Under the pieces are notes generated by a model that made no database searches, had not been told where the DNA came from, and saw nothing but the letters and a program-made list of their open reading frames with translations. Positions 47,056 to 58,095 of a stretch of 64,000 nucleotides of DNA are shown here, piece by piece (position 1 is the stretch's first letter; each line of letters opens with the position of its first letter). A program made the position numbers and the translations under genes. Source of the stretch: Zygaena filipendulae (lineage: Eukaryota; Arthropoda; Insecta; Lepidoptera; Zygaenidae). The stretch spans positions 6,788,001 to 6,852,000 of the forward strand of contig OU015650.1 of assembly GCA_907165275.2 (NCBI GenBank), read 5' to 3'.

Positions 47056-47739
47056 CCTTATTATTGAGTATGAGTAGTTTGAAAAGTAAGCAGTTACAGA
47101 GCAGTTATATAGCTAATTATGACCAATAAAGTTAAGATTACCATAATATCTAAGTTCAAAATGTGTTGTGCATCTAAGGATGCAATGAGACTCCGTTACT
47201 CGCTAGAGCTTCCTCTCGAAGCAGCTGCAACTTGCAAGCGACGCGACGCGACGACGGTGTCCGGGGCGCATTTTGATTGGCCGACGGCGAAGCGCGTTGA
47301 TTTATGGCAACCGAGCAACGCACACCGTGCATCTGCCTTCCTCTATAGTCTAAACAATAAAGCTACCTGTCATAGGACGTTAAGCGTACAAAAAATCATC
47401 TTAAAACTTTCAACTAGCAATTCTCGTCCATACCTAATATTCTATGTAGTATCTCGGAAACGGCTCTCACGATTTAGATTTTTAATTTTTTTTTATTTTA
47501 AAAAACCAATAAATACAAATACAAAATTCACATATTTCCAGTGCAACAAAAACCAAATTTGGTTTGTCTGTGCACCAAATTTTGTATTTGAATAAGGTTT
47601 TGATTGTGCCATAAATGGTTATGCTTCTAAATAAATGTTTCGATCTTGATAATAAAAATAAGAATATGTTAGAGTTTTTGGTGATGTTATAAAAATTATT
47701 GAACTGTTAAGTGTGCGAGTAGACGTGAGTTGGCGTGAC
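47056..47739. other. GC-richer patch within AT-rich DNA, no credible gene
   Basis: The stretch 47195-47310 is GC-richer (GCGACGCGACGCGACGACGG). The longest open frame of the window (47119-47595, plus) crosses it but has no domain, no consistent composition and ends in AT-rich low-complexity sequence. Confidence 0.4.
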
Positions 47740-47870
47740 TATCATGTATCTAGGTACATGACAGTCGCGACGGCATGCTGTAGGGTGGCGCAGCGCGGGC
47801 GCCGCCTGGCACCGACCCCGAGCCGCCGCCGCCTCCTGCTTCCGTCACGCTATGTCTCTTCTACACTAAA
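47740..47870. promoter_or_regulatory. CpG-rich patch, possible promoter or enhancer
   Basis: A sharp GC peak (GGTGGCGCAGCGCGGGCGCC, GAGCCGCCGCCGCCTCC). No donor-like GT or TATA box gives an orientation. Confidence 0.25.
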
Positions 47871-47931
47871 TTGAACTGTCCGATAAAATAAACTGAAAAA
47901 TTAGAAGAAAAAAATGTTAATAAGTTAATAA

Positions 47932-48110
47932 GTTTCACAGTTGCCGCAGGAATTCTGGGACAAACAGTGTGTCCTTCTCTGTAGGTACACCTGACAACGT
48001 ATATGCAAAAATTAATTGTGCTCGTTTGAGACGTAAATGCAAGGAAGCGTAACAAACAAACAAATGAGCAAATAAACTCACATTCGCATTTATAATTTGA
48101 AGGGTTAATA
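47932..48110 (-). mobile_element. Helitron-like element, 3' end lost
   Basis: GTTGCCGCAGGAATTCTGGG, GTGTCCTTCTCTGTAGGTAC, GAAGCGTAACAAACAAACAA and CACATTCGCATTTATAATT occur in family order. A second 3' scrap follows at 48148-48180 (CTGTTCTCTGCGATTTCACG). Confidence 0.6.
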
Positions 48111-48213
48111 AAGTTTTCCAACAAAGAAACAGAGAAATTTTATAAATGACTAACTGTTCTCTGCGATTTCACGCAGGAACTTTGGAAAATACGTTCCTAG
48201 CTGACCAATAAAC

Positions 48214-48445
48214 GGGCCCTTATTAATTATGACCAACAACATTACTTGCTTATAACGCGCGTCCCAAAAACACAAACGCTCCAGATGCCAAAATAATAGA
48301 CATTAAGATTGTATATACTTGTATAGCCTAAAACACATTGTAAATGTATTTTTGAAAGTGATACTTCTTTGAGCACGAGGGCAAAACCATTTTTGTGGCG
48401 CGTTATCTCAACGTGACACGTTTTGGTTATAGAGAATAAAGGCCT
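48214..48445 (-). mobile_element. GGGCCC-ended MITE, copy 1
   Basis: Ends GGGCCCTTATTAATTATGAC and TTATAGAGAATAAAGGCCT are inverted copies with several changes. The interior (AACGCGCGTCCCAAAAAC, TTTGAGCACGAGGGCAAAAC, GTGGCGCGTTATCTCAACG) is shared with copies at 48858 and 53693. Orientation is arbitrary, set opposite to copy 3. Confidence 0.65.
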
Positions 48446-48857
48446 CTAGGACTTGCTAAAATTTTAGCTTCATATTTTAAGTAGTTTTCGAGATTTCGTG
48501 TTTAGTCAGAGTCAGTCACCTTTCGCTTTTATATGTAGGAGACTAGCTTTTATCTGTGGCTTCATTCTGTAAGCTTTAATCTTGTATAGGAACTTTTAAT
48601 TTTCAGATACCACCTACATGTCGAGTTTGATCTGAATTAGGTATGTGCGTTCGAACTAACTAAAAAACTCATATAAATAAGTATATACTATAAACAATAA
48701 ATAATTAATGATAGCCAAATTTTTTTGTAAACTGGAAAAACTCCCGTCACAATAAGTAAAATGAATAGCTGTGTGTCAACTGTCAAACTTTGCCAACACA
48801 TACGCAGAAAGTTTTTAACTTCTTGCTGCACTCATATACGTATTAACAATATTACCA
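48446..48857. other. AT-rich DNA between two MITE copies
   Basis: No signal that I can support. Confidence 0.45.
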
Positions 48858-49081
48858 GGGCCCATATTCACTATGATCAAACATTCCTCGCCCATAACGC
48901 GGGTCCCAAAAACGAAATCCCAAACGTCTATGCCTAAATATTGTGAATTTCATTTCTGTATGCCATAAGATACGTTGTGAATGTATTTTTTAAGGTTAAG
49001 CTCTTTGAGCACGAGGGATAAACAGTTTTTCTGGCGCGTTATCTTAACGAGACGCGTTATGGCCATAGTGAATAAGTGCCC
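48858..49081 (-). mobile_element. GGGCCC-ended MITE, copy 2
   Basis: Starts GGGCCCATATTCACTATGA and ends CATAGTGAATAAGTGCCC. Interior motifs (TAACGCGGGTCCCAAAAACG, TCTTTGAGCACGAGGG, GGCGCGTTATCTTAACG) match copy 1 in the same orientation. Confidence 0.75.
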
Positions 49082-49489
49082 AAAATTAGCTGAACAGCGC
49101 TCAGCTACTATATCAATGTCATCTGCACCACGTTACTTTAGTCATAAAATGGTTTATAACGCTTAATAATATGACCAGCATTATGCTTTTCGGTTAATAC
49201 GAGTATCTCACGTGAGAAACTAAGCAGATCCTAGGCACTTAGCGTTCGCTAGAAAATTTAAGTACCTTAACTTTACCAATTACCATACACTTTTCATCAT
49301 ATAAAAAAAACGTGTCCAATATTTTTTATTTATCTACATGACAGAGTAAAAACTAAATTTTTTAGCTAACAAGCCCATTGTACAAAAAAACTTAAAACAT
49401 CAAAATATATTTTTTCCTTGTAATATTATAAAGTATTGATATTGTTTTATTTGCACTTATAAATAAATGTTGTAAGGTCCCTTTCTCTT
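49082..49489. other. AT-rich DNA, nothing gene-like
   Basis: No coding or repeat signal. Confidence 0.5.
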
Positions 49490-49645
49490 CTGAGGTTCAG
49501 AGATCTTTATTTCCACGCGGTGCGTTGATCACGCTCGCGCTATAAGCTCACACGTGACGGGCCGCCATAGCCAGCGCGCAGCGGAGTCAGGCGTCAGTAC
49601 TCAGTACACGTCTGCGGCGAACGATGTTCTCAATTAGCCCTCGTG
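49490..49645 (+). promoter_or_regulatory. GC-rich patch with E-box and initiator-like TCAGT
   Basis: A TATAAG at 49541-49546, a CACGTG E-box at 49551-49556 and two TCAGT motifs (GCGTCAGTACTCAGTACACG, near 49589-49605) lie within a GC peak. TCAGT is the known arthropod initiator core. The spacing from the TATA-like motif (about 50 bases) is longer than usual, so this is only a weak promoter candidate. Strand is inferred from motif order. Confidence 0.25.
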
Positions 49646-50363
49646 TGGCCCACATCAGTATGATTAATGTTAATTACGACTTGATTTTCCCGCGAATAGC
49701 GATTAAGGGTACCATTACACCTACATATTATCTCCTGCGGCGGTCATTATTTTGCGAACACTTTCCAAACATCTCCACATAACTTTCTTGTAATTAGAAC
49801 GTTATTTCCGCCTATTTGATTGGAGTTTCTTTATTATAAATAAGTACTAATAAATAGGTATATATTTTTATCACAGTTTATAAGGAAATAAGAAAAGCAC
49901 TTGATAAGTAACAATAAATAGGTAAGGCCAATAATAGACGCTAAATCTGCTAAGTTAATAACCTTTTACTAAAAAGCAACCAACTTCCTTAACTCTGATA
50001 ACTAATCAACATAATATTTAGCTTAACTAATCCCGACTAGTTTCACATTATTATGAAACGATATTTTTTCCGTCTTAAACCATTAAAATTGTCTTAACAC
50101 GACAATACCGGCATGAATAATATCTCAGAGTAAATATACCTACTACGTATAATATCAAGCTAACAGACCGAGACAAATGAACAAGTCTATTGTACGGTGA
50201 TGGCATTACGCAATAAGCGAGCCGTGATCGTACATAATATGTTAAGTTCACGTTATCGCTGTGACTTAAAGTAAAAGCGAAAATCGAGTAGGTATCTACC
50301 TATTTACCTAGTGGCTGCGAGTAAGTAGCTAATTGGCCAAACAAAACCATACTATTTCTAGTA
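49646..50363. other. AT-rich DNA, nothing gene-like
   Basis: No signal that I can support. Confidence 0.5.
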
Positions 50364-50706
50364 CCGGGCCGGATTTACCACTAGGCTTACTACATCCCGG
50401 CTTAGGGGTACATAATGACCAGAAGCATAAAAATAAATGATAAAGAAACTGTTAAGTTATAAAGAAATTTTTTATGTTGATTTAAGTCACCGTAAATTTT
50501 TTATATACTTCGTTGTGTGTAGTTTCACAATGATTTACAGCAGGCGTAGACATATAGGCAGACAATGGCGTAAAGAGTGTGACTGAGAAACTCAGATCTA
50601 CTGGGAGATTAAAAAAGAAATTACCTGATAAAGATGATTGTCTTAAGGAAAGTTAGACAGAAAAACTCTTGGGCCTAGGAGGCACTAAAATCGTAGTCCG
50701 GCCCTG
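50364..50706. mobile_element. hAT-like non-autonomous element, CAGGGCCGG-type ends
   Basis: Left end CCGGGCCGGATTTACCACTA and right end (complement) CAGGGCCGGACTACGATTTT are related. GGCCTAGGAGGC near the right end pairs with CTAGGC near the left. From memory, CAGGGCCGG ends are typical of hAT elements in many animals. The 8-bp target duplication is not recognisable, so the insertion is old. About 340 bp, no transposase. Confidence 0.5.
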
Positions 50707-52405
50707 ACTTGTATGGATAACAAGTTACAACTTACAGCGTACTCCGCTAATAATTTTCGCTTCTTATGGAATTCGGCTGTTGTTCGCCGGTAATTGAGCC
50801 GTCTCGTGTCTCGACACGACATCGACTCATCAGCAGGGAAGACACGGTAATGAGGGTTCGTGTTTCATTATATGAAATTATTTATTGTTTGTTACATAAT
50901 CTATGAGCAGTATTCACTTAATTAGTGTAGGTACTAGAACACACAAAGCGTAGGGCTTACTGGCACGTATGTGTATTTAACCATAGTATATTAGCTACCG
51001 TTAAATAATATATCAGAGTTTTTGCACCACTTTAATACTTCAGTGGCGTTGATAGGAGTGTTCTTTCTTCAATAATTTAATAATGCTTGCCTACATATTA
51101 TCGTGCATTATGAAAAGAATTTCTATAGTTTCTGTATTCTAGACCCAGTGATCTGGGCTTTCACTCAGTTTCTCTATTTACGATATTTATTTATTTACGA
51201 TTTCAGCTCAACAAAAGTGCTTGCGTACCTATAGTTGCTTTGAGAGCTTAAACATGTTTATATTGTTACAAACACAAATATAGGTAATCTGACAATTGAC
51301 ACACTGGGAAACTGATTTAACAATAATAATAGTAATAGAAGTATTGTAATGTGCACAACACAGACACCGGTAGGTACATAACATAACAAGGGTAGCAAAT
51401 CTGGGACACTACGATATTATACCTTTATTAGTCGACAAACGACCGCTGGAGCATAATACCTCTTAGTATTTTCGGATTCAGAATATAAGTCTATATTACG
51501 CAAGACAGAATTATTATAAGTAAATCAGGAAAGTAGTCCGATCGGGCTACGGGCCACCCGTCGACCACTGCCTACTTTTTTCACCGGCTCCAATAACCGT
51601 AAAATTAGATTACAACGTGTATCTCGAACGAAAACGAGTTTCTTAAAAAAAAAAATACAACGACAACAACATTGCACTTTTATCCATTTTTGCCGCCCTA
51701 TCTGCTGAAATGCTGAACTGTTACATTATTTGCCTTGTTTCTTGAAAAACAATGAAGTTGTGCAAAACGCTTATTGTGCGTACTATACCTAAGTATGATC
51801 GACTTTTGTAATCAATATAATCGGTTAAAATTGTAACAGTTCGTTACGCTTTTAAGTTTTAGTACACGGATTAGTTGTGATTGCAAAACATCGACGTGTA
51901 TCATTTACAAAAATATGGTTTACTTATTTCGTCTGAGGTCTTACTTAGGTATATTACGATTTGAGTGGAGGATGAATAGGTAAAGAACGCGTGAGTGGCG
52001 GTCACCCACCGAGGTCGGCTGTGACTACATTGGGTAATGGGTTGCATAACAACGGAGGACCGAGTCATGATTGACCCGGTAACAATTGACCCGGCAACAT
52101 TGCTACCATCACCTCTATGCCAGTCGTCAAAATCTACTAGCTGCAAGCCCCTATCATATGTGAATTATAGGGTACCCTAAAAAACTCCTAACATAACTAT
52201 GAACCACTGTTTCGTTTATGTCAATGTTATGTGAATTGTGAATCATTCATAGACTGACATATTTCAAGAGCACTGTGCCGACAAACATCTCACGGATTTA
52301 CCTACAAAATTTTAATTCCTTCAAATATTTTCCCGTAGCGTTTGATATCTAAGAAAATGCGTTTCTTTAATAAAAAGAAAATATATATATAAAATATATA
52401 TTATA
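50707..52405. other. AT-rich DNA, nothing gene-like
   Basis: A 6-bp-arm hairpin CGTGTCTCGACACG is at about 50804-50817. No gene evidence. Confidence 0.5.
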
Positions 52406-52680
52406 CTAGCTGTCCCCCGCAAATTCATCTGCGGTAATTTCGGAGTTCCCGCGGAGGTTGCGGGAAAAAAAGTAAGTACTTACTCTATGTCCTTCTTTGT
52501 ACCCCGACAGTAGTTTACGGTGATTAGCTGTTCCCCGCATTAGTGTCGGAGTTCCCGCGGGAATTCTGGGATGAAAAATAGATAGTAGCCGATTCTCAGA
52601 CCTACTGAATATGCATAAAAAATTTCATGAGAATCGGTCAAGCCGTTTTGGAGGAGTATGGGAACGAACATTGTGACATA
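52406..52680 (-). mobile_element. Helitron-like element with doubled 3' end
   Basis: A first 3' end (CTAGCTGTCCCCCGC) is followed by part of a body and then, at 52522, a second 3' end (GATTAGCTGTTCCCCGCATT). The remaining body holds ATTTCATGAGAATCGGTC. The inner junction is nearly the same as in 21555-21785, so the two are related composites. Confidence 0.7.
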
Positions 52681-53692
52681 GATTGATTTAACTGCATAAT
52701 ATACCTACTTCCTGAATGCAGACGCGTTCTAAAGTCAAAAACAAAATCGTGAATTTACTGTTGATAAATATTGACTTTTATCACGCCAGAAATAAATAAA
52801 GTAGGTACCTACCTAAATAAAAACATAACTCATTATGCAGTTATAATCCGATATTTAAATATTTTCGTGTAAATAACAAATTACGAAGATTGTTTCTACG
52901 AAATACTTGTTTGTCATGTCATTCTCACGACTTGTTTGGTGAGGCACCTTTGAAAATCAGTATTCACTCGTCAGAATGTCGGATTAATAGATATAATTAC
53001 AGAAGAGCTCCGAGTGGCAACGGTAAACAGTGGGACACTGTACAAAGAGAAATCTGTTCCGAGATAAAAGAGTTCATTAATGAAGTTTCGAGGGACACAG
53101 GGTTTTAGTTGCAGCACGTTCAATGTCAACATTACTTTGTCACTTAATCTCTCTTTACGAGCTCTCTCTCTTGTGGCATAAAAGTTAGATATGTATATGT
53201 ATCCACGTAGTTTGACGTACAATCATTAGTCGTTTTTTTTTTTAGTTTCGATACGCATTTTCGTTTTGGTACGGAGTTCTGTTTTGGTAAACAAACGGGG
53301 AATTAATCGATTCGTGTTCGAGCGAGTGATTGATGTATGTACCTCAATTGAATGTCAGTAGATACCTAAGCTATTTACTAAATAATTAGTTACAAAAGAC
53401 AACGTTTCCACGTACGACCTAAAGGAATGAAGTGGAATGTTTAGGTTTCAAGGCAATCAGCTAACATCTGCGAGGAAATACTTATTGCGTTTAATAGAGA
53501 AATATTAAGAAAATTGACAAGACAAGAACCGCTGTAGGTATATACCGTTGTAATCCATTACGTAAAGCATATTAATTTGACCTGACTTTTTAACTTCTCA
53601 CAAACCTAATTAGATGATTTGACCTATTTTTTTTTAATTGTAACTTTGTTACCAATAAAAAATTTTCAAGTTGTGTTAATTGAAAAGAAACT
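52681..53692. other. AT-rich DNA, nothing convincing
   Basis: An open frame at 52890-53108 (plus) ends GKQWDTVQREICSEIKEF and onward. It has no splice context or recognised motif and is not called. Confidence 0.4.
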
Positions 53693-53915
53693 GGGCCCTT
53701 ATTCACTATGACTATAACATGCCGCGTTAAGATAAGACGCCACAAAAAATTGTTTTTTCCTCGCGGTCAAAGAAGTTTCACTTTAAAAAAATACATTTAC
53801 AACGTGTGTTATGGTATACAGAATAATAATTTCTAATATTTTGACATCTGGAGCGGTCGGAATTGTGATTTTGGGGCAAGGAATGTTGTTGGTCAGTCAT
53901 AGTGAATAAGGGCCC
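53693..53915 (+). mobile_element. GGGCCC-ended MITE, copy 3, perfect ends
   Basis: The first 21 bases (GGGCCCTTATTCACTATGAC and one more, 53693-53713) are the exact complement of 53895-53915. The interior is inverted relative to copies 1 and 2 (CCGCGTTAAGATAAGACGCC, CCTCGCGGTCAAAGAAG). No target-site duplication was seen at any of the three copies, which leaves the superfamily open. Confidence 0.8.
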
Positions 53916-54490
53916 GGCACTACAGGGTACGTTAGGAAAAAGAATCGCTACGAGTTACGCTCTTTATGCAAGAACGGAGGTTAAAGTTTTTTTTCTTGAA
54001 TAAATATTTTCTATGTCTATAGGTTATGGTTTACATTAAGTATTGGTTTTTATAAAAGTTTAAATAGTTATGCGTGCAATAATGGATTCACGCACCATTT
54101 TTACAATATCTACTGTCTACCTAAAATATTAAAAAACGAGAAATGAAATTAACAAGTTAGAATTTGAGTGTTTAACGATACTATACGAATATTAACACCA
54201 AGTGTTTGCTAATGCATATATATATATGCATATATACTGGGTAATCATGGTGTGTTACTGAAGAAATCGAAAACGTCATGTTTTCAATGTCGAAGATGGC
54301 ATTTGTATTATTGTATTTTAATACTACACCTTGAATAGATGTGAAAAGAATCACGTTTTAAATCGATACTCATTTAAGACCTACTTCAATATTTTATAGT
54401 TCCAAATCGAACTCATAAATAATGGGCTTTAAAATATTAAATGGGTCGTAATCCTCTAGATTTTAATATTTTATTATAAACTTATAACTA
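53916..54490. other. AT-rich DNA, nothing gene-like
   Basis: A (TA)n-containing 18-bp palindrome TGCATATATATATATGCA is at 54213-54230. Confidence 0.5.
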
Positions 54491-54712
54491 TTATGAACAA
54501 GTAGAACAATTTTTAAGAAGATCATACAAATCTCTAGGCAATTTCTGTGAATCTTTGCTTAGATAGTGATTGACGTTTCTAACTTTAGCTATAAATCCAA
54601 CGGGATCGTGGTGAGCAAAGTAAATCCTTCGGTGTAGATAACGGAACAGAGAATACTGAGATAAATCCATTACCAACAGTACCAACAATTTGCGTCTCTC
54701 TGTTGTTTTAGC
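54491..54712 (-). other. Unassigned open frame, possible exon relic
   Basis: The frame is open from a stop at 54713-54715 to the TAA at 54491-54493, about 73 codons. It contains TTERRKLLVLLVMDLSQYSL and ends in LPRDLYDLLKNCSTCS. The mix of charged and hydrophobic residues looks more protein-like than other frames nearby. There is no ATG at a suitable place before the internal Met, and the acceptor-like AACAACAG upstream lacks a pyrimidine tract. I do not recognise the protein. It could be a decayed transposon ORF or chance. Confidence 0.2.
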
Positions 54713-55555
54713 TTAATGAATAACACTATAAATTGAAATGTTATCTAATATTATTATAAATGCTCACCTTTTTAGTATTTCGGGATTGTTGGTTTTGAAA
54801 ATAATTGAAGACCAAGTTATAAAGAATTTCACTACAACTACAAAATTTATTATGAATGGTTATTTGTTTCTCAGAAAAAAGTGAAGCACTTCTCCCGATA
54901 GTTAACATAAACAATCATACAGATAGACACTTTGATCTTATCCTATCCAGATACGTACGTACGTACGTACGTAGGTATATCCAGAGCTGGTCACAAGTAT
55001 AACTTGTTGGTAATCAAAGGCACCATCCAAATACTCTCCACCTATTGTAAGTACAATTTATATTGAATTCCTTGCTTTCATCATCAGTAACTTGCTTGTC
55101 TTATGTTAATTCTGCAATCCTTCAGAAGATTCGATATTTTATTTTTGCTGTAATGAGTTTACTGCTCGATAACGATGGTATTTTGTAATAGGTAGTTTTG
55201 ATAAACCTATAATATAACTACAGTAGGTATCAATAAAAGACAAGTGATTTGTGTCGCTAAAACTCTATCTCTTGTTGGTTTTTGTTTTACCCCATGTATG
55301 GGTTGGTTTTGAAAATAGGGGTGAAAAAGAGATATCTCCACCTATGGATTTTCATTGGCGATGTATATTTATTCATTTATTTATTACAAAAAGAAACGGT
55401 TGATACAAAATTACGAGACTATCTATCAGTGACCAAACTAGGCTGAGCCTGTATCTTGGCGAGTGCGGTTAACAAATAAGATATACCTATAATAACTACA
55501 CAGAAATTTAAGCTATGTATACAACATGGGCTTAAAAATTAATATAATCTATACG
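54713..55555. other. AT-rich DNA with short tandem repeats
   Basis: (ACGT)n at 54954-54973. A minus-strand retroelement-like tail at 55364-55386 (ATTTATTCATTTATTTATTA). Confidence 0.45.
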
Positions 55556-55606
55556 TGTGTGTGTGTGCGTGTGCGTGGATGTGTGTGTGGGTGCGTGTGC
55601 GTGTAT

Positions 55607-55640
<34 letters not shown>
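55556..55640 (+). repeat. (GT)n microsatellite
   Basis: Impure GT/GC/GTAT repeats up to about 55612, then a pure (GT) run to about 55640. The cysteine/valine-rich and histidine/threonine-rich open frames on the two strands are products of this repeat. Confidence 0.95.
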
Positions 55641-55644
<4 letters not shown>

Positions 55645-56289
55645 TTTCTATCACTGTAATGTTTTCTGTTCTGATATACGCCAGTGCGTTTGTGGTGGTT
55701 TCTTGTATGACGAAAACATTGCTTATTAACATTAGTACTTATATCAATGGGCTAGAAAATGTCAAATAGGGTTTGTAGGTTATATAGGTAGATAAATAAT
55801 AATTAATCGTTCCTATTATTAATATTATCGCGCCGTATGGTGTGCGGGGACTGCCGGGTGCATTGCGCAGCTGCCCGAGGCACCTGCACCGACTTATCAG
55901 CCGACGCTGAACGTTGAACCCGTGTGACCTTTGCATTTATCCATGCACATTTATTTGACATTGCATGCACGTAGAATTTTCTGCCGCGTGAAAAAATTAA
56001 AACAAATCACAAAAAGTTAACTGGTCATACCTAATAATTGTTTTCATAAATTCAGAATCCGTTGGACTTTGTGTAAAGAGTTTGTCGCAGACAAAATGTA
56101 TAATTCATCCTTTCACAAACATTCGGAATTTTATGAAGGACAGAAAATGCCGCAAATTTTATTTACGAGCAAAACGTGTTAGGTTAGGTAAGATTTGAAC
56201 AGTGGCCATAACAGACATAAATGGCATTGAATCCCAAGCACACTGCATTTTGTATCCTCGTTATCTATACGAATACCTTCTTCTATTTT
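55641..56289. other. GC-rich patch then AT-rich DNA
   Basis: At 55825-55930 a GC-richer stretch (GGGGACTGCCGGGTGCATTG) lacks exon or promoter evidence. The remainder is AT-rich without signal. Confidence 0.4.
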
Positions 56290-56479
56290 AAAAAGGTAAA
56301 ATTGGTGAGGTAGTGAGCTAGTAGGGGTAATCTCTGGATCTAATTAACCGACTTTGAAAAGTTTTTCACCAACAAAATGCTACATTATCCCTGAGAGACA
56401 TTATATAGGTTACATTGTAACCCGGAATTCCCACGGGAACTCCGAAATTACCGCGGGTGAAACCGCGGGGAACAGCTAG
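56290..56479 (+). mobile_element. Helitron-like element, second subtype
   Basis: GAGGTAGTGAGCTAGTAGGG, GTAATCTCTGGATCTAATTA, CGGAATTCCCACGGGAAC, hairpin CCGCGGGTGAAACCGCGG and ACAGCTAG. The 5' terminus is unclear. Confidence 0.75.
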
Positions 56480-56485
56480 TTATTA

Positions 56486-56735
56486 TCTCGCAGAAATTCC
56501 GAGACAAAAAGTACCCTATATCCTTATATGTAACCCAGACAGGGTTAATGTTTTTTTTCCGACATTTCTAACAATTACCGTTATAGGTATTTCCATCAAT
56601 TTACACAAAACCTTGACTAATGATAACTGCAAAAAAACTGCATAAAATTCCGTTCAGTATAGTAGTATAGTTTTTGAGTTTATTGCGAAATGACAGAGAG
56701 ACAGACAGACGCTGCTGAAGACTTTGTCTTAAAAT
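56486..56735 (-). mobile_element. Helitron-like element, third subtype, 3' end clipped
   Basis: Begins within the 3' region (CGCAGAAATTCCGAGACAAA, AAGTACCCTATATCC), has ATTCCGTTCAGTATAGTAG and ends GACAGACAGACGCTGCTG plus AAGACTTTGTC. It lies tail-to-tail with the plus-strand copy only a few bases away. Confidence 0.55.
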
Positions 56736-56970
56736 ATGTAGTGTTGCCGACGAGACGTACAGATTAAAATTTAAATTCTAAACAGGTACATCAAAAGTGT
56801 TTATGAGCAAAACAAGTTCCGTCATATTTTTTGTTAGCGCCGCGCCGTTTGATGCGATTACGTTTAGAGCTGCAGTGGAGCGTGGCACACATGCTCCGAC
56901 AACATACCTACTGGTTCGTGCTGTGGATGACTGACAGCTCAGTTGGTTCTTGTTCAACTAAGCGTAGATG
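56736..56970. other. Unclassified, moderately GC-rich
   Basis: GCGCCGCGCCGTTTGATGCG at 56838 begins a short GC-richer patch. No further evidence. Confidence 0.35.
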
Positions 56971-57303
56971 CTAAATACCAAAGATATTCAAAGAGAATAG
57001 ATTGACAATACGCTCGGCCGCTAAGCTTTACCCTTGAACCACGCAGCGGTCAAATGATCTTATGCTAACAAAATGCCGTTGGCTAGCAGAGACTATTGTC
57101 TATAGATACCACTTGACGAAAAAGTGATGTGATTGGCTATTTGAAATGCATTTTGTGGTGACTGGTATTTGATTGCGTCGCAACGATGTGATTGGTTTTT
57201 ATTTTGATCATTCCCCGGCCCCACGCAAAACTTGAGTGACGTGGATTGCGTAGTAAAAGTTTGTATTGTTTGTCTATTCTCTTATAATATCTTTGCTAAA
57301 TAC
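56971..57303. mobile_element. hAT-type MITE with exact 8-bp target duplication
   Basis: CTAAATAC at 56971-56978 is repeated exactly at 57296-57303. Between them, a 317-bp element has terminal inverted repeats of about 33 bp that begin CAAAGATATT and share AGAATAGA and ACAATAC (about 5 mismatches in all). An 8-bp duplication and a terminal CA are hallmarks of the hAT superfamily. There is no transposase frame inside, so it is non-autonomous. Confidence 0.85.
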
Positions 57304-57817
57304 GAATCTATATTGCGATATTCATTCTGATTAAAAAGTAATAAAAATATAATAATTGTCAATTAACAATTTCACTACGATACAAACGTAACATATCCAC
57401 GTTTACTAACACAGTTATTAATTCAGTTTTTCCGTAGGTATAATTAATGAGCGTGCTTAGGGGCGGCGCAAACGGTCGCAGTCTAACGGCGTGGTGCTGT
57501 CAGACAACAGTTAGTCTCTACCGTGCCGCTGTAATTAACCTTAACGCGGTCGCCTCAAACGGCAGAATACGGAAACTAGTTCTCGGCTTTTACAGAACAA
57601 ATTGAAAATGAAATCCAAGCCTGCACTTTTTAGTATCACTACCAGGCATTTTTTTTGCACAGGCAAATGCACTTTTTTAGATTCTTTTTTATTTATTTTT
57701 CAATCACAATGCGTACCTAGGTATAATGTATACATACATGCGGCTATCCAACGCAAATAAAAAAAAAATGAGGTATCTTATGTGAAAACACGTTCAAACG
57801 ATGTTTTATCTTAGTCG
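57304..57817. other. AT-rich DNA with a short GC-richer patch
   Basis: GCTTAGGGGCGGCGCAAACG at 57454 starts a GC-richer patch to about 57590. No exon evidence. Confidence 0.4.
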
Positions 57818-58095
57818 CAGGCCCCGCGGTTTCTCCCGCGTGAGTTTCGGAATTTCCAAAGGAACTCCCAATTTTCATTAATACAAACCTTCCCTGAACT
57901 TCCACAAATATTTCAAAATAAAAATCAGCCATATCGATCCAACCATTCTCGAGTTTTAGCGAGACAAACAAACAGCAATTCATTTTTATATGTGAGACTA
58001 GCAATGCCCCGTGGTTTTGACCGCGTGAATTTCGGAATTTCCGCAGGAACTCATAATTTAAAAAACCTTTCCTTAACTTCCACAAATATTTCAGA
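57818..58095 (-). mobile_element. Two tandem Helitron-like 3' regions
   Basis: The block GGCCCCGCGGTTTCTCCCGC ... ACTTCCACAAATATTTCA occurs twice, at about 57821-57930 and 58005-58095, in the same orientation. ACAGCAATTCATTTTTATAT ends the first copy. The 113-codon minus-strand open frame here is produced by the repeat. Confidence 0.65.

Noticed and set aside
47119..47595. Longest open frame in the window (158 codons, plus)
   Set aside because: It has no domain or motif, and its composition shifts abruptly from GC-rich to AT-rich low complexity. It lies next to Helitron fragments and has no upstream promoter or splice evidence.
55532..55769. Cys/Val-rich and His/Thr-rich open frames on opposite strands
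   Set aside because: Translation of the GT microsatellite.
57744..58085. 113-codon minus-strand frame
   Set aside because: It is made by two tandem Helitron-like 3' regions. The repeated residues mirror the DNA repeat.
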